Source of the DNA: RGEC01 sp964626685
GTDB taxonomy: Bacteria; Bacteroidota; Bacteroidia; NS11-12g; UBA955
Reading direction: 5' to 3'
DNA length: 64,000 nt
Assembly (NCBI GenBank): GCA_964626685.1
Contig: CAZVJY010000003.1
Span: 62,001 to 126,000, forward strand
Shown here: positions 49,747-61,400 of the stretch, piece by piece
Layout of the letters: each line of letters opens with the position of its first letter
How positions within the stretch are numbered: position 1 is the stretch's first letter
Notes under the pieces: model-generated
What the model saw: only the letters and a program-made list of their open reading frames with translations
Databases searched by the model: none
Told to the model about the DNA's origin: nothing
Translations under genes and position numbers: made by a program

Positions 49747-52302
49747 ATGAAGATTAACAAAAATTTCCTCGGCCAGGCAGGTGTTTTCCTGCTGTTTCTT
49801 ATAGGATTCTGGCTGGTTTCGGTTATTTTTCTGTGGCCCGCCACCCAGGATAAAGCCCTTCAACAGGGTGATATGCAGCAGGTACGCCTAATGGTGGATG
49901 CCGCCCACAAATACACGGATACTTTTGGTGTAAAACCCAATTGGAATGACCGTCTGTTTTCAGGTATGCCTGCAAGCCTCATCACAGGCATTCCTACTGG
50001 AAACCTTTTGTTGAAGCTGAGGCCCATGGAATTGTTTCAGTTGGTGAAAGGGCCATTCAATTTTCTGTTTGTGGCCATGCTCAGCATGTTTGTGCTGTTG
50101 CTTTCCTGTAATGTAAACCGTTGGCTTTCGGCTGCCGGCGCCATTGGATACGCGTTCATGACTTTTTCTATCAGCTCCTATGAAGCAGGGCATATTACCA
50201 AAGTGCTGGCCACAGATGTAATGCCTGGAATGCTTGCCGGTTTGGTGCTGATTACCCGCCGAAAATACTTGCTGGGGGCGGGTGTTCTAGGGTTGTTCTT
50301 TGCCATGCTGGTAGGTTATTTTCATTATCAGGTTGCCTACTATGCGGGTATCGTGGCCGGTGTTTATCTGCTGATTGAAATGATTATGGCCATCAGAGCC
50401 GGTGAAACCAGGCATGCTTTGGTTGCCACAGGACTGTCGGCGGTGATGCTGCTTACCGGTATGGCTACCAATATTGGTAAAGTTGTTGATACGGCCCGCT
50501 ACAGCGAGGCAACCATGCGTGGGGGCAGTGCCGTGGCCAGCGAGGTTCCTTCCAAAGACGGACCCAAAAACCAGGTGGGCAGAAAAGGCCTCGATATAGA
50601 ATACGCCTTTTCCTGGAGTTATGGCATTGATGAATCTATGACATTGCTTATTCCCGGTTTTATGGGAGGAAGTAACAATGAAAAAGTGGGTGAAAACGAA
50701 TATGGACTTGACCGTGCACCGCTGTATCACGGTGAATTGCAGTTTACGTCAGGTCCTGTATATATTGGAGCTATCTTTATTTTTCTGTTTATTCTGGCTA
50801 TTGTTGTTGTGTTGCAATACCTGAAATCTGCCGGTGCAGAATCCAGACAAAAAACGATAGCCGTTACGCTGCTTATTTTCAGCATAACTACTGTACTGAT
50901 ATCGCTGATATTGAGCTGGGGAAGGCATTTTGGCCTGAACGAGTGGCTGTTTAATAACCTGCCATACTACAATAAGTTCCGTACCCCCATGATGGCTTTG
51001 GTTATCGCCCAGATGGTGATACCGTTTTTTGGCCTGTATGGTTTGCAGCTGTTGCTTTCAGATAGCTTCGCGGATGCAGACAGAAAAAAGATATTCAGAA
51101 ACGCAGCCATCGGTATAGGTTCTCTCATGATCGTAGCCGCACTCATGCTTTTCTCAGAAGACTTTAAAGGCAACGAGGATAAGGATATCATGAATCAGGT
51201 TAGGCAACAGGCCATGCAATCCGGTCAGGATGAAGGCACCGCCATTGGTACCGCTTCTGATTACGTGAAGCAGATTGTGGATATGCGTTCAGGACTGGCC
51301 TGGGGCGACTGGATCCGAAGCATGGTGTTAATTGCCTTGTCGGCTGCCCTGATCTGGTTTACAGTCTTGAAAAAGAAAAGCAGGATGTTGCTATGGGGTG
51401 GGATGCTGGTTCTTGTTTCTTTTGACTTGATGGGCGTGGCGAAACGCTACCTTACCGATGATAACTGGCAGGACAAAGAGGAAGAAATGGCCATTGAGCC
51501 TACCGAGAGAGAAGCTCAGCTAATGGCAAACAACAAAGAGAGCAGACGCATTTTTGACTTGCGCTATAATCCTTTCAACGATAACCATCCTGCACCATTC
51601 TTCCGCAATGTGGGAGGCTATCACCCTGCCAAACTCAGCCGCTATCAGGATATAATCAGTTATTGCATTACCCCGAACGGAGGTGCTTTACAGGGAGACT
51701 GGATTAACAATAACAATGCCCTGGATATGCTGAACTGTGGTTATGTACTGTCACGTTCTCAGGACGGTGCCCGTGAAGAGGTGTTTCAGCGTCCGACAGC
51801 CCTAGGTCATGCCTGGTTTGTGCCTTCAGTAACAGAAGTTAGTGATCCCAAGCAGGCCTTGCTGGAAATCAACAAAAACCCTGCAAACCGGCAGGTGGTG
51901 GTTGAGGCAGCAGAAAAGTTGAAGCCATCTGCAAAAACCTATGCCACCGATTCTTCGGATGGGATCAGGCAAACCTATTATTCGTTTGATACCCTTGCAT
52001 ATGAGTCGGTTTCCAAAGCCAATGGCCTGGCTGTATTCAGTGAAGTTTACTACAATGAGAAAAACGGAGGCTGGAAAGCCTACATAGACGGCAAAGAAAG
52101 TCCGGTTATCCGTGTTAATTACATTCTGCGCGCTGTAGAGGTTCCTGCCGGTAAGCACGCAATCCGTTTTGTATACGTGCCGGAAGATCGCGGCACGTAT
52201 AAAGCCATTGAAGCCGGAACATCAGCTGCAATGCTTCTGCTGGTACTTGCTGCACTGGGACTCATGGCTACGCGCAAGGAAGAAACGGATATAAAATCCT
52301 AA
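49747..52302 (+). CDS. YfhO-like polytopic membrane protein
   Basis: The 851-residue protein has an N-terminal helix (about 10-27), a large extracytoplasmic loop with DRLFSGMPASLITG, and many membrane helices up to about 590 (GYFHYQVAYYAGIVAGVYLL and others). A soluble C-terminal part follows, ending in a final helix and MATRKEE. This arrangement fits YfhO-family proteins, GT-C-like enzymes that use polyprenyl-linked sugars. The substrate is unknown. It is the first gene of a four-gene unit with a GT2, a methyltransferase and an S8 protease. Start ATG 49747 is preferred over 49714 because MKINKNFLGQAG leads directly into the first helix. Confidence 0.78.
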   Translation: MKINKNFLGQAGVFLLFLIGFWLVSVIFLWPATQDKALQQGDMQQVRLMVDAAHKYTDTFGVKPNWNDRLFSGMPASLITGIPTGNLLLKLRPMELFQLVKGPFNFLFVAMLSMFVLLLSCNVNRWLSAAGAIGYAFMTFSISSYEAGHITKVLATDVMPGMLAGLVLITRRKYLLGAGVLGLFFAMLVGYFHYQVAYYAGIVAGVYLLIEMIMAIRAGETRHALVATGLSAVMLLTGMATNIGKVVDTARYSEATMRGGSAVASEVPSKDGPKNQVGRKGLDIEYAFSWSYGIDESMTLLIPGFMGGSNNEKVGENEYGLDRAPLYHGELQFTSGPVYIGAIFIFLFILAIVVVLQYLKSAGAESRQKTIAVTLLIFSITTVLISLILSWGRHFGLNEWLFNNLPYYNKFRTPMMALVIAQMVIPFFGLYGLQLLLSDSFADADRKKIFRNAAIGIGSLMIVAALMLFSEDFKGNEDKDIMNQVRQQAMQSGQDEGTAIGTASDYVKQIVDMRSGLAWGDWIRSMVLIALSAALIWFTVLKKKSRMLLWGGMLVLVSFDLMGVAKRYLTDDNWQDKEEEMAIEPTEREAQLMANNKESRRIFDLRYNPFNDNHPAPFFRNVGGYHPAKLSRYQDIISYCITPNGGALQGDWINNNNALDMLNCGYVLSRSQDGAREEVFQRPTALGHAWFVPSVTEVSDPKQALLEINKNPANRQVVVEAAEKLKPSAKTYATDSSDGIRQTYYSFDTLAYESVSKANGLAVFSEVYYNEKNGGWKAYIDGKESPVIRVNYILRAVEVPAGKHAIRFVYVPEDRGTYKAIEAGTSAAMLLLVLAALGLMATRKEETDIKS

Positions 52303-52312
52303 AGCGGTTTCA

Positions 52313-53065
52313 GTGCCGGTTTTCTCTGTCATTACCATCAACTATAACAACCTGCGCGGCCTAAAGCGCACTTATGACAGTGTGCAAAATCAGACTGCAC
52401 GCGAACAAATTCAGTGGATTGTGGTGGATGGTGACAGCCGGGATGGCAGTGCTGAGTTTTTGCGCAGCCATGCATCCGATATTGATGTGCTGGTAATCGA
52501 GCAGGACAAAGGACTTTACGATGCAATGAACAAGGGGCTGGAGCTTGCCGAAGCTCCCTATGTGTGGTTTATGAACAGCGGCGATATTATTTATCGCAAT
52601 GACGTTACGGAAAAACTCTGTGTTCTTACCCATTCCGATCCGAATGTTCTTTTTGGCGATACGATGTTCATGGATGGAAACGGAAGGGAAATTGGCCTGA
52701 TCAGCAAACTGAAACCCCAGCGTTTTCCTGAAAAACTGGACGATCGTTCTTTCCGCTTCGGAATGAATCTCTGTCACCAAAGTTTTATTGCCAAAAAATC
52801 CATTTGTCCTCCATACGATTTGCAATATAGGCAGGCGGCCGATGTGGACTGGATTATCCGCATTTTGAAGAAAAATCCGTCAAACGTCAGATTTGACGGT
52901 GTGATTGCCGGTTTTGAAACCGGTGGCAGCAGTTATCAGCACGAAAAGAAGGCCTGGAAAGAGCGATTTGCGGTATTGTCGAAGCATTATGGCTTTTTGC
53001 CGAATTGCCTCAACCATGTATGGATTGTTTTAAGAAGATTGATGTTTAATTTGAAAGTGAAATGA
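52313..53065 (+). CDS. Glycosyltransferase family 2 (GT-A)
   Basis: The 250-residue GT2 has FSVITINYNNLRGL, VVDGDSRDGS, and the metal-binding region near WFMNSGDII. It has no membrane helix and is likely cytosolic or membrane-associated. The small size fits colanic-acid- or WcaA-like transferases. GTG 52313 starts it, 10 nt after the YfhO-like gene, and it overlaps the methyltransferase by 4 nt. The donor sugar is unknown. Confidence 0.87.
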   Translation: MPVFSVITINYNNLRGLKRTYDSVQNQTAREQIQWIVVDGDSRDGSAEFLRSHASDIDVLVIEQDKGLYDAMNKGLELAEAPYVWFMNSGDIIYRNDVTEKLCVLTHSDPNVLFGDTMFMDGNGREIGLISKLKPQRFPEKLDDRSFRFGMNLCHQSFIAKKSICPPYDLQYRQAADVDWIIRILKKNPSNVRFDGVIAGFETGGSSYQHEKKAWKERFAVLSKHYGFLPNCLNHVWIVLRRLMFNLKVK

Positions 53066-53826
53066 GCAATACGGCGCGGGTAGATAAAAGCATGTTTGAG
53101 GAGTCCCACTACCTGGGAAAGCCTGCCGATGCCGCTGATCTGATTGTGGAAAGACGCATTCGTTTGCTTCGCGCCATTCCGGGTTTTACCGGCCCTGAGC
53201 TTGATTTGCTTGAAATTGGCTGCGGTAACGGCAATACGCTGTTACAGCTGGCTCCGGATTTTAAAATTGCCATTGGCCTTGAGTACAATGAGGCACACAA
53301 ATCCGAATTTGAACAGCTGCAGAGCAGTCTTAACCGCACCGATGCTGTGTTTAAGGTTTGGGACATTATGGAAAAGCCCTATGCTCCGCAGGTCGACCGT
53401 CTTGTTAGTTTTGAAGTGATTGAACACTTGCCATCGGAAGAGGGCCTTGCAAATTATGCAGCAAGCCTGAAATCCGGCGGCCTGGCGGCATTTAGCGTTC
53501 CCAACAAGTGGTGGATTTTTGAAACCCATGGGGCGCGTTTACCACTGCTGCCCTGGAACCGGGTGCCTTTCTTTTCCTGGTTGCCAAAACCCCTTCACGA
53601 ACGCTGGGCCAATGCCCGCATCTATACCAAAAACAGCATTAAAAAACTGCTGGAAAAACACGGATTTGAAGTATTAAGTATGCAGTATGTCATGGCTCCG
53701 ATGGATGTTGTCCGATGGAAACCCCTGCAACAATTTCTCAGAAAATACGTTTTTAATGACGATACTACCCGCTATCCCTTCAAATCTGTCAGTATCTTCG
53801 TAACAGCCCGAAAAAAATCATCATGA
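53062..53826 (+). CDS. Class I SAM-dependent methyltransferase
   Basis: The 254-residue methyltransferase has the SAM-binding motif I LLEIGCGNGNT, acidic motif II (GLEYNEAH), and post-motif LVSFEVIEHLPSEEGL. This places it with UbiE/methyltransferase-11/23-like enzymes acting on lipids or sugars. Coupled to a GT2 (4-nt overlap) and an S8 protease (4-nt overlap), it probably modifies a glycan or glycolipid, which is an inference from neighbours. Confidence 0.88.
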   Translation: MSNTARVDKSMFEESHYLGKPADAADLIVERRIRLLRAIPGFTGPELDLLEIGCGNGNTLLQLAPDFKIAIGLEYNEAHKSEFEQLQSSLNRTDAVFKVWDIMEKPYAPQVDRLVSFEVIEHLPSEEGLANYAASLKSGGLAAFSVPNKWWIFETHGARLPLLPWNRVPFFSWLPKPLHERWANARIYTKNSIKKLLEKHGFEVLSMQYVMAPMDVVRWKPLQQFLRKYVFNDDTTRYPFKSVSIFVTARKKSS

Positions 53827-55403
53827 AATTTCATATCCTATTATTTGCCCTGCTGTTTGCAGCAGGAAGCGGTTTTTCACAATCAACCGGGAAAAAAGAA
53901 AAGAATGCACCAAATCTCTGGTACCAAAAGCCATTCAACAAGAAAAAGAATTTCAGTATTCGCCTAGACAAAGCCTACAAGCTGGTTGAGACAATGAATC
54001 CGACTGAGATTGTGGTAGCTGTAATTGACGGCGGCACCGATCCGCATCATCCTGATCTGCAGGCCAATATGTGGCACAATCCCAAAGAGATTCCTTTCAA
54101 TAATCTCGATGATGACAACAATGGCTACACCGATGACACAGTAGGATGGAACTTTATTGGTGGAAAAGACGGACAAATGGTGGGTTGCGACAACCTTGAA
54201 ATTGTGCGTATTGTGCGCGAACAATCCAAGGAATTTGAAGGGTTCAACCCGGAAGGCAATCCGGATAAACAGCGTGTGGCCCGTTATGAAAACTTCATGA
54301 AAATGAAGCAGGATGTAGATGAGAACCGCGAGAAATATACCAAACAGCTCGATCGCATAAAGCCCATTCTGGATTCCATGCAGGCGATTTTAACCAGTAT
54401 GGGTACTGAAAACCCAACCGAAGCACAGGTAAATGCCTATGAGCCCAAAACCCTTATGGAGTCAATTATTATGGGTATCCTGAAGCAGAATAAAGGTATG
54501 ACCTTCGGTGATTTGTATAAGGCCATCAAAGATCAGGTTAAGCAAATTGAAGTTAGGGCCAATTGTCAGTATAACTTGGATTATGATCCTCGCACTATCG
54601 TGGGTGATGATTATAAAAACGCCGGTGAACGTCTTTATGGAAACAACAATGTTGCCGGCCCCGATGCATTCCACGGAACACATGTTGCAGGTATTATTGC
54701 CGCTATTCGTGGAAATGGAATTGGTGTGGAAGGTGTTGCTTCCAAAGCCAGGATTATGGTAGTGCGCGTGGTGCCCGACGGTGATGAGCGCGACAAGGAT
54801 GTTGCCAATGGCATCCGCTATGCGGTGGATAATGGTGCCAAAATCATCAATATGAGCTTTGGTAAGGGTTATTCCTACAATAAGTCTGCGGTGAATGAGG
54901 CTGTTGAATACGCTGTTAAAAAAGGGGTACTGCTCGTTCACGCAGCCGGAAACAGCAGCAATGACAATGATGCTATCGGAAACTATCCCAATGATTCACT
55001 GCCTGCAGGGCGTTTTGCAGAAACCTGGATTGAAGTGGGAGCCAGCCAGCAGCAGAGCAAGCACCTTGCTACCGATTTTAGTAACTATGGCAAGTACAAT
55101 GTAGATTTATTTGCTCCCGGATACCAGATTCACAGCACTACCCCCAATAACGGCTATGAAGATGCAAACGGCACCAGCATGGCTTCTCCTGTTGTAGCAG
55201 GTGTTGCAGCTTTGGTATGGAGCTGTTATCCTAATCTCACAGCGGTGCAGATTAAGGATGTACTGATGAAAAGTGTGACGCGCCATACAGGAAAAGTAAT
55301 TCTACCGGGAACGAAGGAGAAGGTAAAATTCACAGAATTGTCCGTTTCCGGTGGAGTGGTAAATGCTGAACAAGCACTAAAACTGGCTTCCAAAATTCAG
55401 TAA
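53823..55403 (+). CDS. Secreted S8 subtilase with long insertion in the catalytic domain
   Basis: The 526-residue protein has a signal peptide (MKFHILLFALLFAAGSGFSQ) and an S8 triad: Asp69 (VAVIDGG), His284 (FHGTHVAG) and Ser452 (NGTSMASP). The Asp-His distance is 215 residues instead of the usual 30-50. The insert (about 115-275) is helix-rich and charged (EKYTKQLDRIKPILDSM) and may form a coiled coil. No T9SS C-terminal domain is present, so it is probably periplasmic. It overlaps the methyltransferase stop by 4 nt. A terminator lies 4 nt after the stop codon. Confidence 0.92.
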   Translation: MKFHILLFALLFAAGSGFSQSTGKKEKNAPNLWYQKPFNKKKNFSIRLDKAYKLVETMNPTEIVVAVIDGGTDPHHPDLQANMWHNPKEIPFNNLDDDNNGYTDDTVGWNFIGGKDGQMVGCDNLEIVRIVREQSKEFEGFNPEGNPDKQRVARYENFMKMKQDVDENREKYTKQLDRIKPILDSMQAILTSMGTENPTEAQVNAYEPKTLMESIIMGILKQNKGMTFGDLYKAIKDQVKQIEVRANCQYNLDYDPRTIVGDDYKNAGERLYGNNNVAGPDAFHGTHVAGIIAAIRGNGIGVEGVASKARIMVVRVVPDGDERDKDVANGIRYAVDNGAKIINMSFGKGYSYNKSAVNEAVEYAVKKGVLLVHAAGNSSNDNDAIGNYPNDSLPAGRFAETWIEVGASQQQSKHLATDFSNYGKYNVDLFAPGYQIHSTTPNNGYEDANGTSMASPVVAGVAALVWSCYPNLTAVQIKDVLMKSVTRHTGKVILPGTKEKVKFTELSVSGGVVNAEQALKLASKIQ

Positions 55404-55407
55404 CTAG

Positions 55408-55428
55408 ACTTCACCATGTGAAGTTTTT
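55408..55428 (+). terminator. Rho-independent terminator after the S8 operon
   Basis: Stem ACTTCAC (55408-55414) with GTGAAGT (55418-55424), a 3-nt loop, then a T-run to 55428. It separates the operon from the giant surface gene. Confidence 0.75.
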
Positions 55429-55461
55429 CCTGAATTAACCTTCACTTTACCAATGAATTGA

Positions 55462-55469
55462 TATATTTG
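55462..55469 (+). promoter_or_regulatory. Giant surface-protein promoter -7 box TATATTTG
   Basis: Perfect TAnnTTTG match, 7 nt before ATG 55477. Confidence 0.6.
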
Positions 55470-55476
55470 TGCTACC

Positions 55477-58400
55477 ATGCACAAATATGCACTACGCATA
55501 CTTGTAGTTTTTCTTTCGCTGTTTTTTGCTGAAACCCTCCGGTGTCAGGGAAACAAGCTGAATATTGTGGCCAGCGCGCCCAAAAACATGACCATATGCG
55601 GACTTTCCGATACAGCAAGGGTCACTGTTTTTAATATCAGCGCTACCGCGGTTTCCGGCGTTTCAGTTACACTTACACTGCCTACGGGTGTTCGCTACAT
55701 ACCCGGAAGTCTTAGCGGAACGGGTATTGGCGAATTGAATATTACCAATCTTAACCGACCTGTTTTTTCGGCTCCATCTCTTGGTATCGGGAAAAACTTC
55801 AGTTTTAGATACAGGATACGTGCCAATTGCGATTTAATTCCCGTGGTTAGTGGGCCTACCAATCCCAGTGTTGGAGTAAGGGTTGACTATACCGGCAATT
55901 TTGACGCTGCGCTTTCATTGCCCTTTACATCAGCGGTTCCATCACTGGGATACAATAGCATAACCAACCAAAGTTTTACGGGCAATGTGGGCGATAAATT
56001 TGTACGGCGGGTAACTTTCACCAATTTTGGGAAAGGGCCTCTGTTGAATCTGCGGCTGGTAAGGGTAAAAGGCAAAGACCTGAATCTCAGGTCCGAATCC
56101 GGCTTCAATCACCGATACACTGCGGATTCTGTTATCACTACCTTCTCCAAAACAGATATTCAGAAAGTGGGAAACAAAGACACTTTTCTGGATCAGAATG
56201 AGAGCATTGCCCTCTCGGATACCTTTACAATACTGGCCTGCAATTTTTTAACGACAGCCTATGACCTTGCCTGGGGCTGTGATGGAAAGTTTTGTCAGGT
56301 GGTAAAAAACAATGCCGCTGCTTTCATCAGCACAGCTTCTCCCAATTTGGTGGTTGCAGTCAGCAGCAGTGTACAGCCGGTATACAACAACACCGTTCCC
56401 AGTAAATATACATTGCGTATCATCAATACCGGATTGATGAAATCAATCAGGTCTGAAGTAATTGTGTTTCAGACCACCAATCCCGGTGCAGGATTTCAAA
56501 ACTTTGAATTGTCCCGAATAGATTCAACCAGTATTCGATTGCAAAAAGGGTGGAAAGGCTCTCCGGTAAGGGTTTTCACGGATACATTTTTATCCAATGC
56601 AGCAACCCCTTGCTGGACCGTGGGCTCAATGGGTGGCTTTAGGCTCAGGCTTCAGGATTTACAGCCCAGGGATACTATTTTCATTACCTGGGATGTGTAC
56701 AGATGTGCCAATACCGTGTGCAATGCGGGTTTTCATGAAACAGGATGGGGTTATAGGGTATCATACAGGAATCAGTGCAGTACAGTGCTTTCAACCAACA
56801 ACCAGTGGGGTGTTGGCAATACCTATTCCGGAGGTGCTACTACGCCTTATGCGCCAACTGATTTGCAGCAAAATGAGGTTAAACCGTTCCGGTACACTTT
56901 TACCGGTATGGGAAATCTTCCTTTACACAGCAGTGCAGCCATTCGCATTGATTTGGTTCTTCCCAATACCTTAACACACAGCCTGCTTAATACTGATTTT
57001 TATATAGATAACCCCAATCTCACAGCTATCTGGTATCCGGATAGCCTGCGCAGGATTAACGATACCCTAAGGGCATTTATGGGCAGAACAGTATTGTTCG
57101 GATTAACCAATGCCGAACTAACGGTGCGCTTAAAAGGCGTTTGTGTTCCCGGAGCGGGAAATCAAAACCTGCCACTTACCCTGATTTATGCCTACAATCC
57201 CAACCGCAATGCGCACCCGAATTTATGGATCAGGCCCATTTGCAACACCGTTAATGTGAAAGTGCATTGCAGAAATGTTTGCACGGGTGGAGGTATGCTG
57301 TTCAGGAATTTCGAGTTGTATCGGAGCAGTTATGGTTTGCCCGATAATAACAACGATGGGCTGGCAGATGCGACAGGATCGCTGGATTTTTTAAAGATTC
57401 GCAGAGAGCGTATTATGTTTGGCGACACCCTAACAACGGTTTTCAGGGGCAGACCCATGCCTGCAGCGGGTATTACCAACTGGCGCTACGGTTATGCAGA
57501 GTCTGTTGTTACCAATGGGAGCTACATATCTGTAGTGGATGCAACGCTTGAACTGTATAAGGGTAATGTAAAAATCACAACAAACTGTAATTCAGTTAAG
57601 TGGAGAAAGGTAACCTCAGGTGCCAATGCCACGTTTTACTTCAATTTTACGGTTGACAGTATTTGGAAATGGGGTTGTTTGTCCGCCTCATACCGATATA
57701 TCCAAAATGACAGTCTCTGCCTTGTAGTGCGCTACAAGGTTGACAAGAACAGGGGGCAGACTTCCCAGCTGATGAATTTCAGCAACCGCTATTACCTAGC
57801 TTCCGCGAATAATCCTACGCCGGCCCAGTCTTATCAGTGCGACACATTTTCAGGAAGCTGTATTTTGTATGGTTATATATTCCATAACTGGGGCACCGAT
57901 AATGTCAATTATGCCAGCTGTAATGAATTAACGCTTAGCCAGAATTTTTACCTTGGCATTGGCAACTGTTGCACATACGGGGGGGGCAATATCTTTCCGT
58001 TTGAATACCGAAACTGGGGCAGGCCTGTATCACTCAGGCTCACCATTCCTCCTTCACTCAGGCTGAACAGAACCTCATTTATCCAAAACAGAACGGCCGG
58101 AACGAATAATACAGTCGCAGAGCGAAAGGATACGATTCCTTTCAGAAGAGGTTCTTCTTACATTTTCGACTTTACAAAATACTACAAGGATTCGGGAGGG
58201 AAAATCAATTTCAGTGATGATGGTTTTCATGGCACCTTCTCTTACACGGTTTTCCCTTCCTGTGAAGTACCTCCCAGGATTTCTTATCCGATTCATTATC
58301 AATTTATTTACCAAAAGCGGGGTGCATTGGGTACCGGTTTTGATACGGTGACATCACAGCAAATGAACTCATCTGATTATTTTACCTTAAATACACCCAA

Positions 58401-61400
58401 TTTTGGATTTCAACCCGCTATCCCTATTGTTTATGGGAATAAGGACACCGTAGAATGGGAAGTTCGCTACAGCAATCCTTCCACTACATTCACGGCAAAC
58501 AATATCTGGCTTTCGGCACAAAACAACGGGAATATCAGAATAGTTCAGATAAGAGACTGGGCAAGGGATACCGTTATAAATCCTGTGAATGACATTTACA
58601 GGGCAGGATCCCTTGCTGCAGGACAGACACGTAGCTTTCGGGTGCGAGCTGTATTTAGCCGCTGCACCCCAGACAGTCTTTTGCTTTATGGTGGCTGGGA
58701 TTGTCGCGCCTATCCGTCCAGTTTAAACCTGAATGCCTGTCCTGTTTTATCAACCCGATTGTTTCTGGAACCCTTGAATACAAGGTTAAACCTGACCCTA
58801 AAGGATTCCCTCAATAGTTTTGATTTGTGCTATCCTAACCGGATGACACTTACCATAGATAATGTTCAGTCAGTGACGGCGCAGCAGCTCAGGGCGCGGA
58901 TTACCCTGCCAATTGGCATGGAAATGATTCCTGGCAACAACCGTATCAGATATCCCCATAAAACTGCGGCTGTTTCACTGGGAAATCCGGTGTTGCTGAC
59001 CGGTACTACCTACGAATGGGATTTGAGCAAACTGGCGGCTTTGTCTTCAGGGTTGCCCGGCACCGGCGATACCAACAGAAACAAAGTTGTTATTACATTC
59101 AGGGTGAAAACCAATTGTGACTATGCTTCAGGCAGTTTTATCAATGCCCGCGCTTTGTCCAATATTCGATGCGGCGATCCGGTGCCTGCCAACACAGCCT
59201 ATACCAATCCCTTGGAGATAAAAGGCATTACCAGACCTTATTTTACGCAGGTAAAGAGCTGGACCGATTCTATTTTACCTTGCGAAAAACCGGCAATTAC
59301 CAAAATACGTTTTTTGGTACTGGGGCCAGTTGCCACCGGCAACGATGACTGGGTTGAATTGTTGCTGCCACCGGGTATCAGCCGAGATTCTGCTTATTTC
59401 TTGAGTGTTCGGAATGCTCCAAACAAAGATTCTTTAGTTCTTAGAAATTTTAACGGTGCTACCTTGTTGTCATGGAAGATACCTCCAGGGGTTCAGCCCG
59501 GTGATTCAACGGAATTCAACCTTCGCCTTTTCTCTGTTTCATCTGCTACCACGTGTGGTCCTGCTGATCTGCTTTTCAGAACCGTTGTTTCAAAACAGAT
59601 GGAATGTGTGCCGGAGAACAAAATTTGTAATATCAAAGTGATAACCGGATCCGTGATTGGGCAGCCCTACACCGATAAAAGCAGCCTTCAGATAATATCA
59701 GGCGGAGCCGCTAGCAGGTTAGTCAAGGGAGATACTGAACAGATTAGTATAAATTACAGTATTAAAAATACAGGCAGATTTACCAGCAGTGCCCTTCCTA
59801 TTGTTGTCAGGTACCATTTTGATAATGACGGAAACGGAAAATGGAGTCCGGGTGACCTGCGCCTGGGCACAGACACTTTGAGAAAATCGCTCAAAAAAGA
59901 TTCCATTGTGTCTGTTTCGCGGGTGCTTCGTATCAGGGCGGGCCAAAGTTGTGCATTGCTTGCGGTAATCGACAGCAGTGCCTGCGCCTGTCGGTTTGGA
60001 CAGTTTTTGTTTGCACCACCTCATTTAGTTAATGCAGGCAGAGATACGGTGCTTTGCGCAGGCTCTCCGTGGCGCATGGGCAGTGTCGCTTCCAATTGGT
60101 TTCAGTACAACTGGAATAGGACAGATCTGATTGACAGCGCCACAAAAGCAAATCCAGTTTACATCCCATCCTTGTTGATCAATAGGGCTGATACGCAGGT
60201 GTTCATGCTTACTACCAATCGGGGCGCATGCAGCTCCAGAGATACAGTAAGGCTGATTGTTAGGCCTTTGCCCCAGATAAACATCGGTTCCAAAGTCGCT
60301 GAAATCTGTGACGGGGCCACATACCCAATTGCCAATACCGTGAGCAATGGACTGACTCCATATCGCTGGCGCTGGTCGCCCGCCACAGGAATATCAGATA
60401 CCACAGCTGCCATTCCGGTCGCCAGCCCGAAAACAACCACACGCTATACCCTGCGTATTACGGATAAATTTGGTTGTAAACAAACCGATACGGTTCGTAT
60501 TTCCGTGAATCCCAATCCGGTGGCGAGGTTTTTCTGGCCTCTTACCTGCGCAGGAAAAAAGGTGCAGGTTTCGGACAGCAGTTTAATCACGGGAGACAGC
60601 ATTGCATCGCGCTTTTGGAGCGCATCCGGTTTTGATACTTTTAGCCTGAAGGTAGTGAGTCTGGATATGAAAGGTCTTGCTAAATTACCGCTAACCCTGC
60701 GGGTTTTAAGCAACAAAGGCTGTGGTGATACCCTTACCCGCATTGTGGATGTGAAAGCGATTCCTAAAATCAGTTTTTCTGTGCCGTATGTATGCAACGG
60801 AGATTCAAGCAGGTTTACAAACCTATCAACCATAGACAGTGGATTTATTGGTGCCTGGAGCTGGAATTTTGGAAACGGACAAACATCTACCCTGAAAAAT
60901 CCGGTGCACCGCTACTCAGATACCGGAACCAGAACTGTTTCTCTTTCAGCTGTCAGCAACCATGGCTGTGCCGATACCCTTCAAAAGACGGCAAGGGTGT
61001 TTCCTGTCCCTGTGGCTTCATTTACTTTCTCCAATGTCTGTTCGGGAGATTCCTTTGCCTTTACTGATAATTCCAATCTTTTTGGAGATACATTCAAATC
61101 CCGGAATTGGAATCTGGGAGTGATGGGGAATGCTGCCATGACCAACGTAAAGCGATTGGTAACCAACTGGGGTAAATACCCTATTTCACTTTCCATAGAA
61201 ACAATACATGGGTGCAGGCATACCAAAACAGACACTGCAAGGGTTTATCCATTGCCTTTGCCGGTGTTTTATTCAGATTCTGTGTGCGAGGGACTTACTA
61301 CAAAATTCACAAACAGTAGCTCTGTTCCGCAGGGGAATATCGTTTCTTACAGCTGGAAATTTGGTGATGGCAATGTTTCTTCCGCCACTGCACCTTCACA

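Noticed and set aside
57979..57986. G8 tract considered as a frameshift or sequencing error
   Set aside because: The frame stays open for the full 2425 codons with conserved domains on both sides, so the gene is intact as given.
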